A stretch of 64,000 nucleotides of DNA, from NCBI GenBank assembly GCA_009193035.1, contig SWDT01000007.1:682001-746000 (forward strand), written 5' to 3'. How positions within the stretch are numbered: the stretch's first letter is position 1; each line of letters starts with the position of its first letter. The stretch is from Halicephalobus mephisto (Eukaryota > Nematoda > Chromadorea > Rhabditida > Panagrolaimidae). The notes below the pieces were generated by a model. That model was not told where the DNA came from. It ran no database searches and saw nothing but the letters and a program-made list of their open reading frames with translations. Shown here piece by piece: positions 23,770-36,165 of the stretch. The translations under genes and the position numbers were made by a program.

Positions 23770-24590
23770 TTCCTTGACACAAATCTTTCAAAAACGAAAA
23801 TTATACAAAATTCTGTATTTTTATAATTTTAATTTTTTACAAAATCTTTCAAAAACGAAAATTATACAAAACTCTGTATTTTTAAAATTAAAAATAAAAA
23901 TTTTCAAATTTTTTATAAAATTATTCAAAAACGAAAATTATACAAAATTCAGTATTTTTTAAATTTTAATTTTTTATAAAATTATTTAAAATAAAAATTT
24001 TCAAATTTTTTATAAAATTATTCAAAAACAAAAATTATACAAAATTCAGTATTTTTAAAATTTTAATTTTTTATAAAATTATTTAAAATAAAAATTTTCA
24101 AATTTTTTATAAAATCTTTCAAAAACGAAAATTATACAAAATTCAGTATTTTTATAATTTTAATTTTTTATAAAATTATTTTAAAAATTAAAAAATTAAA
24201 ATTTTTCATGAAATCTTTCAAAAACGAAAATTATACAAAATTCTGTATTTTTAAAATTAAAAATTAAAATTTTCAAATTTTTCATAAAATTATTTAAAAT
24301 AAAAATTTTCAAATTTTTTATAAAATTATTCAAAAACGAAAATTATACAAAATTCTGTATTTTTAAGATTAAAAATTTTTTATAAAAGCTTTCAAAAATA
24401 AAAATCATACGAAATTCAGTATTTTTTAAAATTTTAGAATTTTTTACAAAATTATTCAAATATAAAAATTATAAAATTGAAAATTTTTAAAATTAAAAAT
24501 TTTTTTATAAAATTATAAAAAAATAAAAACTACATAAAATTGAATATTTTTAAATTTCATAGAAATTAGAAAATAAAGTTTAATTTTGTT
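23770..24590. repeat. Tandem array, AAAACGAAAATTATACAAAA unit
   Basis: About nine units of 60-100 bp with ATTATACAAAATTCTGTA, then TTTTTATAAAATTATTCAA. The open frame at 23,774-23,962 is repeat-derived. Confidence 0.85.
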
Positions 24591-24699
24591 TTTCTATTTT
24601 TTGGTGTTATGGAAATTCGGGTTTTGCGTGAAAAATTTTATAATGATCAACATGAAAATAAAAATCAGATTTTCGAACAACAATGTTCATTGATTTTCT

Positions 24700-25150
24700 G
24701 GGATGTTGCAAAAAAGTGCAAATTTTACTTTGATTTCGAAATTTTTAAAAATACGAAAATACAAATTTTTTTGGTTTAGACATTGCGCGCAACCTGCGAA
24801 TTTTGATTTTAACTTAGTTGCAGAAATATTGCATGCAACCTGCTAATTTTACTTTGATTTCGAAATCTTCATTAATTCAAATTTGTGTGTGAAGCAGTTT
24901 GCCCACAACATTTGGGCAACTTGCAAATTTTATTTTAATTTTGAAATTTTTAAAAATACAAAAATATAAATTTTTTTGATTTGTTTCGACATTGCGCGCA
25001 ACCTGCGAATTTGACTTTAACTAAGTCGCAGAAATATTGCATGCAACCTGCGAATTTTATTTTGATTTCGAAATTTTTAAAAATACGAAAATATAAATTT
25101 TTTTGATTTGTTCAGACACTGCGAGCAACCTGCGAATTTTGACTTTGATG
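24700..25150. repeat. TTGCGCGCAACCTGCGAATT repeat block
   Basis: Four to five units with ATTGCATGCAACCTGCGAA and TTTTGATTTCGAAATTTTT. The same family forms the long arrays at 58,780-59,880 and a short block at 55,000-55,130. Confidence 0.8.
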
Positions 25151-25338
25151 TCGATCCCGCACTGGACCTCTAGGTACGGTAGTTCCAAATTAGTAATAAA
25201 TCATTTGTTAGCTCGAGATCTTTAAACTTTTTTGTTCCATTCTTATGACGGTTCTGTGGTTTTGTAAATAATTCCGAATGACATCATATCCAAATTCGAT
25301 TGATATATTAAAAAATGAAAAATAAAATCAAACTCTTT

Positions 25339-26338
25339 TAACAAACAACCTCATGAGAAAAATTTTCCGTTCGAAAGTTCCTCGAAAATTTTAAATTTTT
25401 AAAAAAATTTCGTTTAAAATCTATTTTTTAATTTTCATATATCAAAACTTATGTAAAATTGTAGAATAATCCCCGAGGATTCTAAAAATACAAAAATAAC
25501 AAAAAATAAAAAATTTTTATTAAAAAATTAATGTTTGAAATTTTGATTTTCAACATCAAAGAAAACTTTTCATTTTTGATTTTCATATATGAAAACCTGT
25601 GTAAAATTATAAAAAAAACCTTCTAAAAACCCTAAAAATACAAAAATAACAAAAAATAAAAAATTTTTATTAAAAAATTAATGTTTGAAATTTTGATTTT
25701 CAACATAAAAAACTTATTTTTGATTTTCATATATGAAAATATATACAGAATTGTACAATAACTTCAGACGAGGTTAAAGATAAAAAAGTAATAAAAAAAT
25801 TGATCTTGACTTGGAGTTTGGTGTTTAATGTCTTGCTTAATTTCCCCCAAAAATCACGTTCCTCTTCTGCTATTTTTATATCTTTAGTATCTTTTACAAA
25901 TATGTTTGCGTTTCTACATATAATTGAACACAAGAATTAGTAAAAAAGAAAGTAATTTTTATTGGAATTTTCATGTCTAAGATGACATTTAATTTCATTA
26001 AAAATCGATGTTTTTTATGATTTTTCATATATGAAAATATTTATTATTTTGTAGAGAAATCTCTGAGGATTACAAAAATATAAAAATTAATGTAAAATTA
26101 TGGATTTTTATTGAGATTTTTATGTTTAACATGACATTTAATTTCATTAAAAATTAATGTTTTTTTATGGTTTTTCATATATGAAAATGTTTATTATTTT
26201 GTAGAGGAATCTCTGAGGATTACAAAAATATAAAAATTAATGTAAACTTATGGATTTTTTATTAATATTTTTATGTTTAAAAATTAAAAAATACCAAACA
26301 GGTCTCGAACGGAAAATTTTCCATTGCGTTGTTTGTTG
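25339..26338. mobile_element. 1-kb foldback-like element with inverted termini
   Basis: The left end (25,340 onward, AACAAACAACCTCATGAG, then TTTTCCGTTCGA) is mirrored at the right end (26,299-26,338, TCGAACGGAAAA, then CATTGCGTTGTTTGTT), giving arms of about 40 bp. Inside are five to six tandem units of 100-150 bp, each carrying the palindrome TTTTCATATATGAAAA and TCTCTGAGGATTACAAAAAT-type cores. No transposase is encoded and no clear target-site duplication was seen, so mobility is inferred. Confidence 0.55.
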
Positions 26339-26339
26339 A

Positions 26340-27424
26340 AGAATCCCACTTTTTTAAAAATAGTTCCAAAAGTTTATTAACCTTATTATAGTTCTAGAAT
26401 TAATCTTATGGAGGTAAATAAACTTCAAAAACTGGATTTATTTATTTATCCAACCTTTACAGTAATATTCAACAAAAATGAGTAAGCAAACACGTCCGAT
26501 TCCTGTTTGATCTGTTTGTTGGATTAATTTCACGGAGAACAAAAGTTCTGATCAAAGCAAGGTTAATCTTTTTGTTCGAAAACCTAAATATTTATCGCGC
26601 AAAAATATACAATAATAAGTAACTTTAAAAATGTTTAATTTCTTCGGAATTTTCAAGAATTAAGCAATCGTTGAAGCTTCTGCTGTTTGAAGATGGTAAA
26701 ATATTGAAAATACTTTTAGAAGTTCTTTAGAGTGTGAAAGTCGAGGGACTTTTTTGGATATAGGAGTGTTTTAGAATATGGAAATGAAAAAAGTTTTCTA
26801 AGTATAAGGATCGGGATAATATCTCTAATTATAGTAGTAGAAGGAATATCCTTAGGTACAGAGATCGAAGAATATACTATAGCTTAAGGATTGAAATAAT
26901 ATCTCTAAGTATAGTAGTAGAAGGAATATCCTTAGGTACAGAGATCGAAGAATATACTATAGGTTAAAAATTGAAATAATATCTTTGATTATAGTAGTAG
27001 AAAGGGAATCTTTAACTATAAAGGTAGCAAGAAGTCTTACAGGTGAAGGATTTGAAAGAGTTTTTCTAAGCATAAGGATTGGTGACGGTTCTATGGGTTA
27101 GGGGGTCTAAAGAGTCCTCATACATGTGGGGTTGGAAGAAATACCCTTAACTACAAAAGTTTAAAAAGGTCTTACAGGGCAGGAAGTTAAGGCAACTCCT
27201 TTAAATACGAGGCTCTGAAAAAGTAGACATCAAAGTCGAAATTTGCAGTCTGCTTGTGACATTTAGATAAACCTATTCAATTGTCTAAAAATCCGACTTA
27301 TTGTGATTTTAATTCTTTTATGGACCTCAAGACTGGAAAATTAAATTTAATACAGAATGATCCCGAAATGTATTCCTTAGAATTCAGAGTTTCGAAAGTT
27401 TTATCTAAATTCTGAAAGATTTTA
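26340..27424. repeat. Gene-free DNA with a ~110-bp tandem duplication
   Basis: 26,815-27,010 has two to three copies of ATAGTAGTAGAAGGAATATC, CTTAGGTACAGAGATCGAAG and ATATACTATAG. The rest is unremarkable. Confidence 0.65.
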
Positions 27425-27790
27425 ATTTCCTTATATAATATGTAATGTATCGATATATTAAGTATGATATTGGTATACTATATTTCATGTATCGATACAT
27501 TAAAATCCCTCTGATTTATCAGATACATTATATTTAATGTATCGATACATGAGGTATGATATCGGTATATTATATTCCATGTATCGATACATTAAAATCC
27601 CTCTGATTTATCAGATACATTGTATTTAATCCATCAATACATGAGGTATGATATCGATGCATTGTATTTAATATATTGTTGCATTAAAGCGACTCTGATA
27701 TACCGGATAGATTGAGCATAATATCGATACATTGAATTTAATATATCGGTACATTGCATATAGTGTATCCGATACATTAGACCCGTTTGA
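27425..27790. repeat. GTATCGATACATTA dyad repeats
   Basis: Six to seven imperfect units of TTTAATGTATCGATACAT and GATTTATCAGATACATT, from the same family as 4,190-4,870 and 34,600-35,420. Confidence 0.8.
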
Positions 27791-28279
27791 ATGTACTTTT
27801 TTTGTACGTAAGGCTCTTTGTTTTTAGATTTCTCAAAAGATTCGATATTTCTAAAATCATGTTCAAATTTTCTTTGAGATAAACAAAGTATCGAATACTC
27901 GAGGAGTTGTCCAAAGTTCTTCCAAAAAAAGACCCACCCTCATTTCGTTGTTAAAAGTTCCCCGATTTTTTAGTTTTCTTATAGTTTTTACTTTTGTAGT
28001 TGATGATCTATTGATTCGTTATTTAATTATTAAATTTTTCCGAAAATATTTTTCAATTTTAGTTGAAAGTGTATTATCGAAGTTCGTAGGTGATTTCACA
28101 ATTGTCATTTTGGATATAAAGCGTTTTTTAGTTGTAGTTAGTAGTTAGAAGTTCACCGACGTCGGATTAGATAGATATTCATTGCTTACCATTTTGAACA
28201 GGAAGCTCGTTTTTTGTAGTTAATAGTTAGGAATTCACTTATATCATATCAACCGGACATTCCATTATTATCATTTCGA

Positions 28280-28815
28280 ACATAAAATACACTTTAGCGT
28301 TTTGTAGTTAGAAGTTTGTTGGTGTTTTATTAACTGGATTTCGAAGATTACCATTATAGAGAAAGAATATGTTGTGTTAGTATCGTAGTTAGAAGTTTGT
28401 TGGTACTTTATAAACTGGATTTCAAGGATTACCGTTGTAGAAAATAAATGTTTTGTTAGCGGTGTAGTTAGAAGTTTATTGATGTTTTATTAACTGGATT
28501 TCTAGGATTACCATTGTAGAGAATAAATATGTTGTGTTAGTATCGTAGTTAGTATCGTAGTTAGAAGTTTGTTAATTTATTAACTGGACTTCTAGGATTA
28601 CCATTGTAGAGAATAAATATGTTGTGTTAGTATCGTAGTTAGAAGTTTATTGATGTTTTATTAACTGGATTTCGAAGATTACCATTATGGAGAAAGAATA
28701 TGTTGTGTTAGTGTCATAGAAAGTTTTTGATCTCATTAACTGGACTTCTAGGATTACCGTTGTAGAAAATAAATATGTTGTGTTAGTATCGTAGTTAGCG
28801 GTTAAAACTTTCCTT
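28280..28815. repeat. ~80-bp tandem array
   Basis: Six units with GTAGTTAGAAGTTTGTTGG, TTATTAACTGGATTTC and ATTACCATTGTAGAGAATA. Diverged half-units flank it from 27,940 to 29,030. Confidence 0.85.
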
Positions 28816-29030
28816 CATATCATATTTTTTAATGATTCTATAATAATTACATTAAACAAAAAACATATTTTGGTTTTTTGTGACTACAAACTTCTTGACT
28901 TCTCGTTTACCAGTTTTTCCTCGACTACTTTTTCAGAGAAATTTCGTTTTCATCATTGTAGTTAACAGTTAAGACTTTTCTTCATATCATATTTCCCATC
29001 AATTCTATAATTATCACTCCGGACAAAAAA

Positions 29031-29499
29031 CGCATCTTCTGGAGGGTTCTTTGATCAGACCCGGATTCTCATAAAACAGAATCAAAAATTTTAAAAAATT
29101 AAAAAAATTATAAAATTTAAAAAATTTTTAAAAATAAAAAAAATAAAAAAATTTTTCACGTAAAAGTCCCTCATCCGCGAAAAACACAAAAATTCAAATT
29201 AAATAAAAATTTTTTATTTATTTTTGATTTTTTATTTTTCGAAAAAACGGATTTTTTTCGATCTTTTTGATCTATGATTTCGTGATCGAGTACTTTGTTT
29301 CCAAATCGTCCACGTTTAAGCACGCCATCAAGTGGAAAAACTGTCCAAAAATTGAACCCATTTGTCTTTGACAAATTGTCCGAGTGCGAGGAAAGTTTGG
29401 TAACGTTAGAATTTTTATTTTTTTTCAATAAAAATATGGAAAAATTAATCATAATTTTACAAAAAAAATACAAATAATTTTTTTACGAAATTGTTTTAA
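29031..29499. other. Unassigned GC-normal island
   Basis: 29,280-29,420 is less AT-rich than its surroundings and is open on both strands for about 45 codons. No splice or start signals that fit an exon were found. Possible regulatory DNA or a decayed exon. Confidence 0.3.
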
Positions 29500-30065
29500 T
29501 TAGAATTTTTAGAACTTTTCAGAATTTTCTACAGTACTCTAACAACTTTCACAACATTTGGAAGAATTTCAGAAGTCCTGTGTTGGATTCTGGTTAACTT
29601 TCAGAACTTTTATAATATTTTAAAAACCTCCTACTAGCTTATGAATGATTTCAGAAGCTTCTACAGTACTCTAAAAACTTTCACAACATCTGCAAGAATT
29701 TCAGAAGTCCTGTGTTGAATTCTGATTAATTTTTAGAACTTGTACAATATTTTAAAAACCTTCATAACGTCTTCAGAAATTTCAAAAACCCTCCACTAAA
29801 TTCTAGAAAAACTTCAGAAGCTTCTACAGTACTCCAGAAACTTCCATAGTATCTGCAAGGATTTCAGAAGTCCTGTGTTGGATTCTGATTAACTTTCAGA
29901 ACGTGTACAATATTTTAAATACCTCCTACTAGCTTATGAATGATTTCAGAATCTTCTACAGTACTCCAGAAACCTCTATAAAATCTACAAATATTTCAAA
30001 AGTCCTGTGTTGGATTCTGATTAATTTTCAGAGTTTCCCAAAAATTCTAAAATTTTCCAAAACCC
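29500..30065. repeat. ~160-bp tandem array downstream of PiT-B
   Basis: Three to four units with CTACAGTACTC, TTTCAGAAGTCCTGTG and CCTCCTACTAGCTTATGAAT. Confidence 0.8.
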
Positions 30066-30253
30066 CTCGAAAAATCCAAAAACGTCCCGCAAAGTTCCAA
30101 TCAACATATGAAAGACCAAATCCCCTCGGGCAAATAAGAAACAAAAACTTTTGTTTTTCAAACCGTTGAATTTCTTTCATTTTTTATTTTAAAAAGTATA
30201 AAAAATTTTCCGAATAAGTATTTACCCGTGAAAAATAAAAATTACAGTATACT

Positions 30254-33200
30254 TTACATAGAAAATTGAAGTAAAAACATAATTCCGGCAGACAGGAGAG
30301 CACTTGCAGGAAGGGTTATGACCCAGCTGGAGGCTATGTTCCTGAACACCTTCCAATCTACTCCATTTCCGGATTTAACCATTCCGACTCCAACAACGGC
30401 CCCCACAACGGCATGTGTAGTGGATATCGGTAATCCTAATTTACTAGCAATCATGGCTGTTGTAGCAGCTCCAAATTCGATTATGAATCCGTTTGCTGGA
30501 TTCACTTCTGTCACGTCATCTCCGATGGTCTTGATCACCCGGTGACCTAGAAGCCATAATCCGATGCAGACAGAAAAAGTTCCAAAAAATAAAATATAGA
30601 GTGGTGTCGGAGCTGTCTGGTTCACGTTCATGTCGCTGTAGATGGACATTATCGCCGTGATCGGAGCGATTGCATTACTAAAAAGTCAAAAATCAACATG
30701 TTTCAAAAACAATATTGCATTAATGTAAAAAATTGGAAATAGACAAGTTTTAGAACAATTTTTAATTATTCTCCATCATGAATTCTATATCCAGGTAGTT
30801 TAGGCTGGTCTAGGTCCTTCTAAGGCAGTCGGAACTTTCCTAACATCTATGTACTTTTGATTTAGGTCCTTTGGACAAGATAGTATATTCTCAGAATAAT
30901 CTATAACAATTCTCTATGATAAATTCTATATCCAGGTACTTTAGGCTGGTCTAGGTCGTTCCAGGTCAGTCTATATTCTCCGTACCTATCATTAAGGTCC
31001 TCTAGGTTAAACCTGGAGATTGTGGAACATCTTAAAGACCTCCTCTCACTCTTATTTAAGTCCTTTAGGTTGATTTAGGTCCTCCCAGCTCATTCTACAT
31101 TCGAATGTTCCTAGTTAAGGTCTGTTAAACTAGGTCTAAAGCCTCTGAGACATCTTAAAGACCTCCTCTCACTCTTATTTAAGTCCTTTAGGTTGGTTTA
31201 GGTCCTCCCAGCTCATTCTGGATCCTTCGCGCTGCAGATTGAGATGTTCTCAGACTACCTTAGATCTCCGGAAACCAATCCAGAAGTACACAACCCAACT
31301 CCCCAGTCAATGGACAACATCCCAAAGCGGCCTGGTTTTATACTGTATTTAATTCATATAAAACTTAAACGTTATTTTTTCACTTTTTCGTATATTAATT
31401 ATGTCAGGGATTTAAAAGTAAATCTTACCTAACATCGTTGGCTCCATGGGCAAATCCGGCAAAACAAGCAGTAAACACTTGAAGAGAACTGAACATAGTC
31501 AAGGTTCTAGAATCTTCAATTCTATTCTGATATGGTATCAACCAGTTCCAGAATCCACTCCACGAAAATTCAAATTTCTGTTCTCTAGAATTCAGACCAG
31601 AATTGATTGTAGTTTGAGAACTGGTTCCCAAGGTACCCGTAGAGAGTCCTAAAGTGCCCATAGAAGTCTCCAAAGTACCCATAGAAGGTCCTGAAGTACA
31701 CTTAATGGATCCTGAAGCACCCGTAGAAGGTCCTAAGGTACACTTAATAGACTCCAAGGTACCCGTAGAAGGTCCTAATGTACCCTTAATGGATCCTGAA
31801 GCACCCGTAGAAGGTCCTAATGTACCCTTAATAGACCCCAAGGTACCCGTAGAGGACCCCAAGGTACTCGTGGAGAGTTTCTGTCCTTTGTCATTGAGTA
31901 CGATAACGGATATGTTTGAAGCGGCTTCAGCGGCTTTTGTGTCTTGTTGGTGTTTTTTTTCTACCCATTTTTTTAACCATGGTTTCATTAAAAATTCAGC
32001 AAGTAATCCGGCAATCAATCCAACAACAGCCGAACCGATCAAAGCATATACTGTAGATAAACCGGATAATCCGAGAATTTTCGATCCACTAGTGAGAATA
32101 GCTAGGGAATTTATAAAAAATACAAAAAAGAAGAAAAATGGAAGTAACATATATCCGTATTTCAGTGGATTTGATCTTCTGAGAACTGCGAAATCCAGAA
32201 GTAAATACATAATCATGGCAACTACTCCGGCAAATAACGGAGAAATCACCCATGATGCAGCTTAAAAATAATCTTAAAAAAGTTTTTAAAAAAATCATAA
32301 AAATTTTTAAAATTAAAAAAAAAAATATAAAATTTTTTAAAATTAAAAAAAAAATTATAAAATTTTTTAAAATTAAAAAAAAATTATAAATATTTTTAAA
32401 ATTAAAAAAAAAATTATAAAATTTTTCAAAATTAAAAAAAAAATTATAAAATTTTTCAAAATTTAAAAAAAATTATAAAAATTTTCAAAATTTAAAAAAA
32501 ATTTTCAAAATTTTTAAAAATAATCAAAAATTTAAAAATAATAATAATTTTTTTTATTTAAAAGTTTATGAATGATCTCAACATGAATTTTTAGGGTTTC
32601 TGGAAACTTTTACAAGATTTTTGAATTTTTTACTGAATTCTGGAAGTTCTATAAGATAGAAAAAACTTCAGAATCTTAGAAGATCTTAGAGTATTCTACT
32701 AGATTCTAGAAGCTTCTAGAACGCAATAGAACATTTCAGAATATTCTGCAGAACTTTCAGAATTTTCTGTAGAAGATTCTAGAAATTCTACAGAACTTCC
32801 AGAATCTTTCACAGAATTTTCAGAATCTCCTACAGAACTTTTAGAATTTTCTGTAGAAGATTCTAGAAATTCTACAGAACTTCCAGAATCTCCTACAGAA
32901 CTTCCAGAATCTTCTGCAGAACTTTCAGAATTTTCTGTAGAAGATTCTAGAAATTCTACAGAACTTTCAGAATCTCCTACAGAACTTTCAGAATTTCTTA
33001 CAGAATTCTGAAAAATTATAGAAGCTTTTCATATATAATAGAAGACTTCAGAATCTTCTATTGAATCTTAAAGGATTCTAGAACTTTCTGGCAGATTATG
33101 GAAATTTCCTTAAAAATCTTAAAATTGAGAATCCTCCACAAAGTTCTAGATTTTACAGAACTTTAGTGATTATCATTAAAATTAATAATACTCACCGATT

Positions 33201-33694
33201 TCAATGACTTTCTTCCAATGGATGCCTTGGGTTCCTTTCAACATGAGAGAAAACCCGATTGTGGCTCCGACGATACTGTGGGTCGTCGAAACTGGAAGTT
33301 TACACAGCGTGGCTATGAGTAACCAGCAGGTCCCGGCCCCCAGGATCGCTATCTGGCCCAGCATTAGGGCCCTAGGGTCGTCGGCGTAGACGTTGACGTC
33401 CACCACTCCTTTCCTCATGGTGTCTGCCACGTTGTACCCTAGTAGTATGACCCCTAGAGTTTCCATTACGGTAGCCAAGATATATGCTTGGACTATTTTT
33501 AAAACTTTTGAACCTACAGAAGTTCCAAAAGCATTAGAAACGTCGTTAGCCCCCATCCCGGCCCCCAGGGTGAACGCCAAAATAAATCCGACAATCGCTG
33601 CCCAGAGGTATGTGGATTGAAAAGTATCCAAATCCATCGTAAATATAGTTGTTGACGAAATAATCGTCGGAACAGTAAACGCCATGGTGTTCAT
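30254..33694 (-). CDS. Sodium-dependent phosphate transporter, PiT family (copy B)
   Basis: Three exons (33,196-33,694; 31,429-32,260; 30,254-30,677), phases 1 and 2, give 584 residues. Signatures are [48 protein letters not shown] and PISTTHAVVGAVVG, so both PiT half-repeats are intact. The loop between the halves carries about five copies of a 14-residue minisatellite (GTLGPSTGASGSIK type), which makes this copy longer than copy A. An acceptor-like AATTTAG lies 7 nt upstream of the ATG. Predicted role: Na+-coupled phosphate uptake at the cell surface. Only the last intron is shared in position with copy A, so the duplication is old or the introns turned over. Confidence 0.95.
30678..31428 (-). 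repeat. PiT-B intron 2: AGGTCC repeats and the segment shared with PiT-A
   Basis: 30,936-31,412 matches 22,132-22,605. The segment ends just before the exon 2 donor, as the PiT-A copy ends just before the exon 1 donor. Confidence 0.9.
32261..33195 (-). repeat. PiT-B intron 1: A/T-tract array and HSE-like array
   Basis: 32,280-32,540 is a ~36-bp array of AAAATTAAAAAAAAAATTAT units. 32,640-33,000 is an array of TTCTAGAA / CTTCCAGAATCTCC units, including the perfect four-part motif at 32,704-32,721. Confidence 0.8.
32704..32721. promoter_or_regulatory. Perfect heat-shock-element-like motif
   Basis: TTCTAGAAGCTTCTAGAA is four alternating TTC/GAA units at the exact two-base spacing bound by HSF trimers. 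Related imperfect units surround it. Function is inferred from consensus only. Confidence 0.45.
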
Positions 33695-34590
33695 TTTGAA
33701 TCTAAATTTTCGAAAATTAACATATCCAAAAATGGTCCCGACACGAAATTCCGAAAAATTTAAAAATTAGTATTTCCACAAAATTTTGAAAACCTCTAAA
33801 ATTACACTATTCCAAAAACTAAAAAACCAATATTTCCAAAAATGGTCCCGACACGAAAATTTAAAAAAATAATCACGACACGGATTTCTAAAATCTTTTA
33901 TATTTCTGTATTTTAGGTAATTCCAGAAGCTTTTATAGGATTCTAAAGCGTTTTGAAAATTCTCATCAAATTCTAGAAGATTTCAGAATCTTATATAACA
34001 TTCTACAGTATCCCGGGAAATCATATGGAATTCTAAAACTTCAAAATTTCAAATCGGGTTTTAAAAAGAAAATTTTCAAAATTTTAAATTGGATTCCGAA
34101 AAAATACAGTAATTTATTCGAGATTCTACAGTATGCCAGGAGATGATATAAAAAGTTCCAAAAATACACAGAATTTTGAAAGACATGAAACCTTGAAAAT
34201 TTCCAAAACTCCATGGATCCGGAAAGATTATAAAAATTTCGACAGACATATATGATTTACGAAAAAATATTTATATAGGAACCACTGCTCTATTCGGGTT
34301 TTTTACGTCATAATTCCGCCCAGCCGATCATCAATGGTCTAGTTCGACGATTAAAAAGTCCAAAAGAAGACTCGTGAATCATCCTGTACAAAAGTCAAAA
34401 TCCATCAAATCCAAAAACTTTCAAAATTCCAAAAAACTTTAAAAATTCGAATTTTTCTAAAATTAGAAATTCTTTTTAAACATTTATTTTTATATAAATT
34501 ACCAATTGAGATAGATTTGTGTGGTTCAATTATAATTCAACTTGTATTTTTGGATTATCAATCTTGAGAATAATACACACAAAAAAGTGG
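33695..34590. promoter_or_regulatory. Upstream region of PiT-B with a candidate promoter
   Basis: On the minus strand TGACGTAAAAAACCC (34,298-34,312, half-CRE-like) is followed by TATATAAAT near 34,268-34,276, about 570 bp upstream of the ATG and inside a GC-normal stretch (34,290-34,400). GGTCCCGACACGAAA occurs near 33,734 and 33,845. Confidence 0.35.
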
Positions 34591-34599
34591 TTCTGAGGT

Positions 34600-35430
34600 A
34601 TCAAGGATACTGTATGCAATAAACTGATATATTGACTACAGTGTCCCTAATATGTCAGAATGTACTAATACGTTAAATACATTGTATCTAATGCATCGGC
34701 ACATTGAATATAACGTGTTCATATACTCTAATATAATATATTGATGTACTCCAATATATCAAGTACATTGTACCTAATGCATCGACATATTAAATATAAC
34801 GTGTTGATATACTCTAATATAATATATTGATATATTCTAATATATCAAGTACATTGTATCTAATGCATCAGAACATTGAATATAACATATTGATATACTC
34901 TAATATATCAAGTACATTGTATCTAATGCATCGACACATTGAATATAACGTATTGGTACATTAGTTATGATATAGGATAGATTGTATTCAATATACTGAT
35001 ACATTAAATACAATGCATTCATATATTAGTACGCTCTAATGCACTAGTACGCTGTATTTAATATATCAGTACATTAAATACAATGTGTCGATATATTAGT
35101 ATGTCCTGATATATCAGATACATTGTATTTCATATACCGGTATATTATATACAGTATCAATATATTAGTATGTTCTAATATATCAGATATATTGTATTTC
35201 ATACACCGGTATATTATATACAATATCGATATATTAGTATGTTCTGATATATGAGATACATTGTATTTCATATACCGATACATTAGATATAATGCACTGA
35301 TGTATTAGTGTACTTTGGGATATCATTGTATTGTATTTAATATACTGATAAATTAGATACAATGTATCGGTATTATACTTAATATATTAGTAAATACATC
35401 GGAACCATTTTGATGTACTTTTTTATGTCG
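34600..35430. repeat. Long TATA/GATA-dyad repeat block
   Basis: About 14 units of ATATATTAGTATGTTC, TAATATATCAGATACATTG and TATTTCATATACCGGT. The minus-strand frame at 35,074-35,283 is repeat-coded. Confidence 0.85.
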
Positions 35431-35689
35431 GATACGATTGAAACCTGAATTTTTGCACTAGGACATAATTCATGAATTTTTTAAAGTGATCTTTGGAAAA
35501 ATTTATTTTTGAAAAAAATTTGTTAATTTTTATTTTTAAAGAAAGTTTTTAAATAATTAATCTTTTTCAATGTTCAGTTTTGGAAATTAAAGATCAAAGT
35601 TAGAAGTCGAATTTTGGACTTTTTGTGCTAAAGTAAAATTTTTGGATTTTTCTGTTTCAAAGTGTTTTTAGCTAAATCGATATCTGGAT

Positions 35690-36165
35690 TTTTTGAATCG
35701 CAACATGAGGTGTTTTAAAATGAAAAGTTTGGGTTTTAATGTCGAACTTTGAAGATGAACTTCGACATAGAACTTTGATGACTTTCGATGCCTAACTTTG
35801 ATGACGAATTTTAACATTAAACTTTGATGACGACTTTCGAAGTTGAACTTTGATGATGAACTTCAACACTAAACTTTGATATCGAACTTTGATGGACAAC
35901 TTCGATGCCTAACTTTGGTGTTGAAGTTGAATATCAAAATTCGACGTCAAACTTTGATATCGAACTTTGATGGTCAATTTCAACACCTAACTTTGATGAT
36001 GACTTTCGATGCCTAACTTTGATGATGAACTTCAACATTAAACTTTGATATTTAACTTTGATGTCTAACTTCGATGTTGAACTTTGATGGTCAACTTCGA
36101 CACTAAACTTTGATGATGAACTTCGACGTCGAACTTTGACTATCAACTTCGATAAAAAGCACTCC
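35690..36165. repeat. AACTTTGATGATGAACTTCG tandem array
   Basis: Roughly 25 short units (17-40 bp) built from ACTTTGATG, ACTTCGA and CATTAAACTTTGATA. The frame on the minus strand (35,934-36,200) is repeat-coded. Confidence 0.85.
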
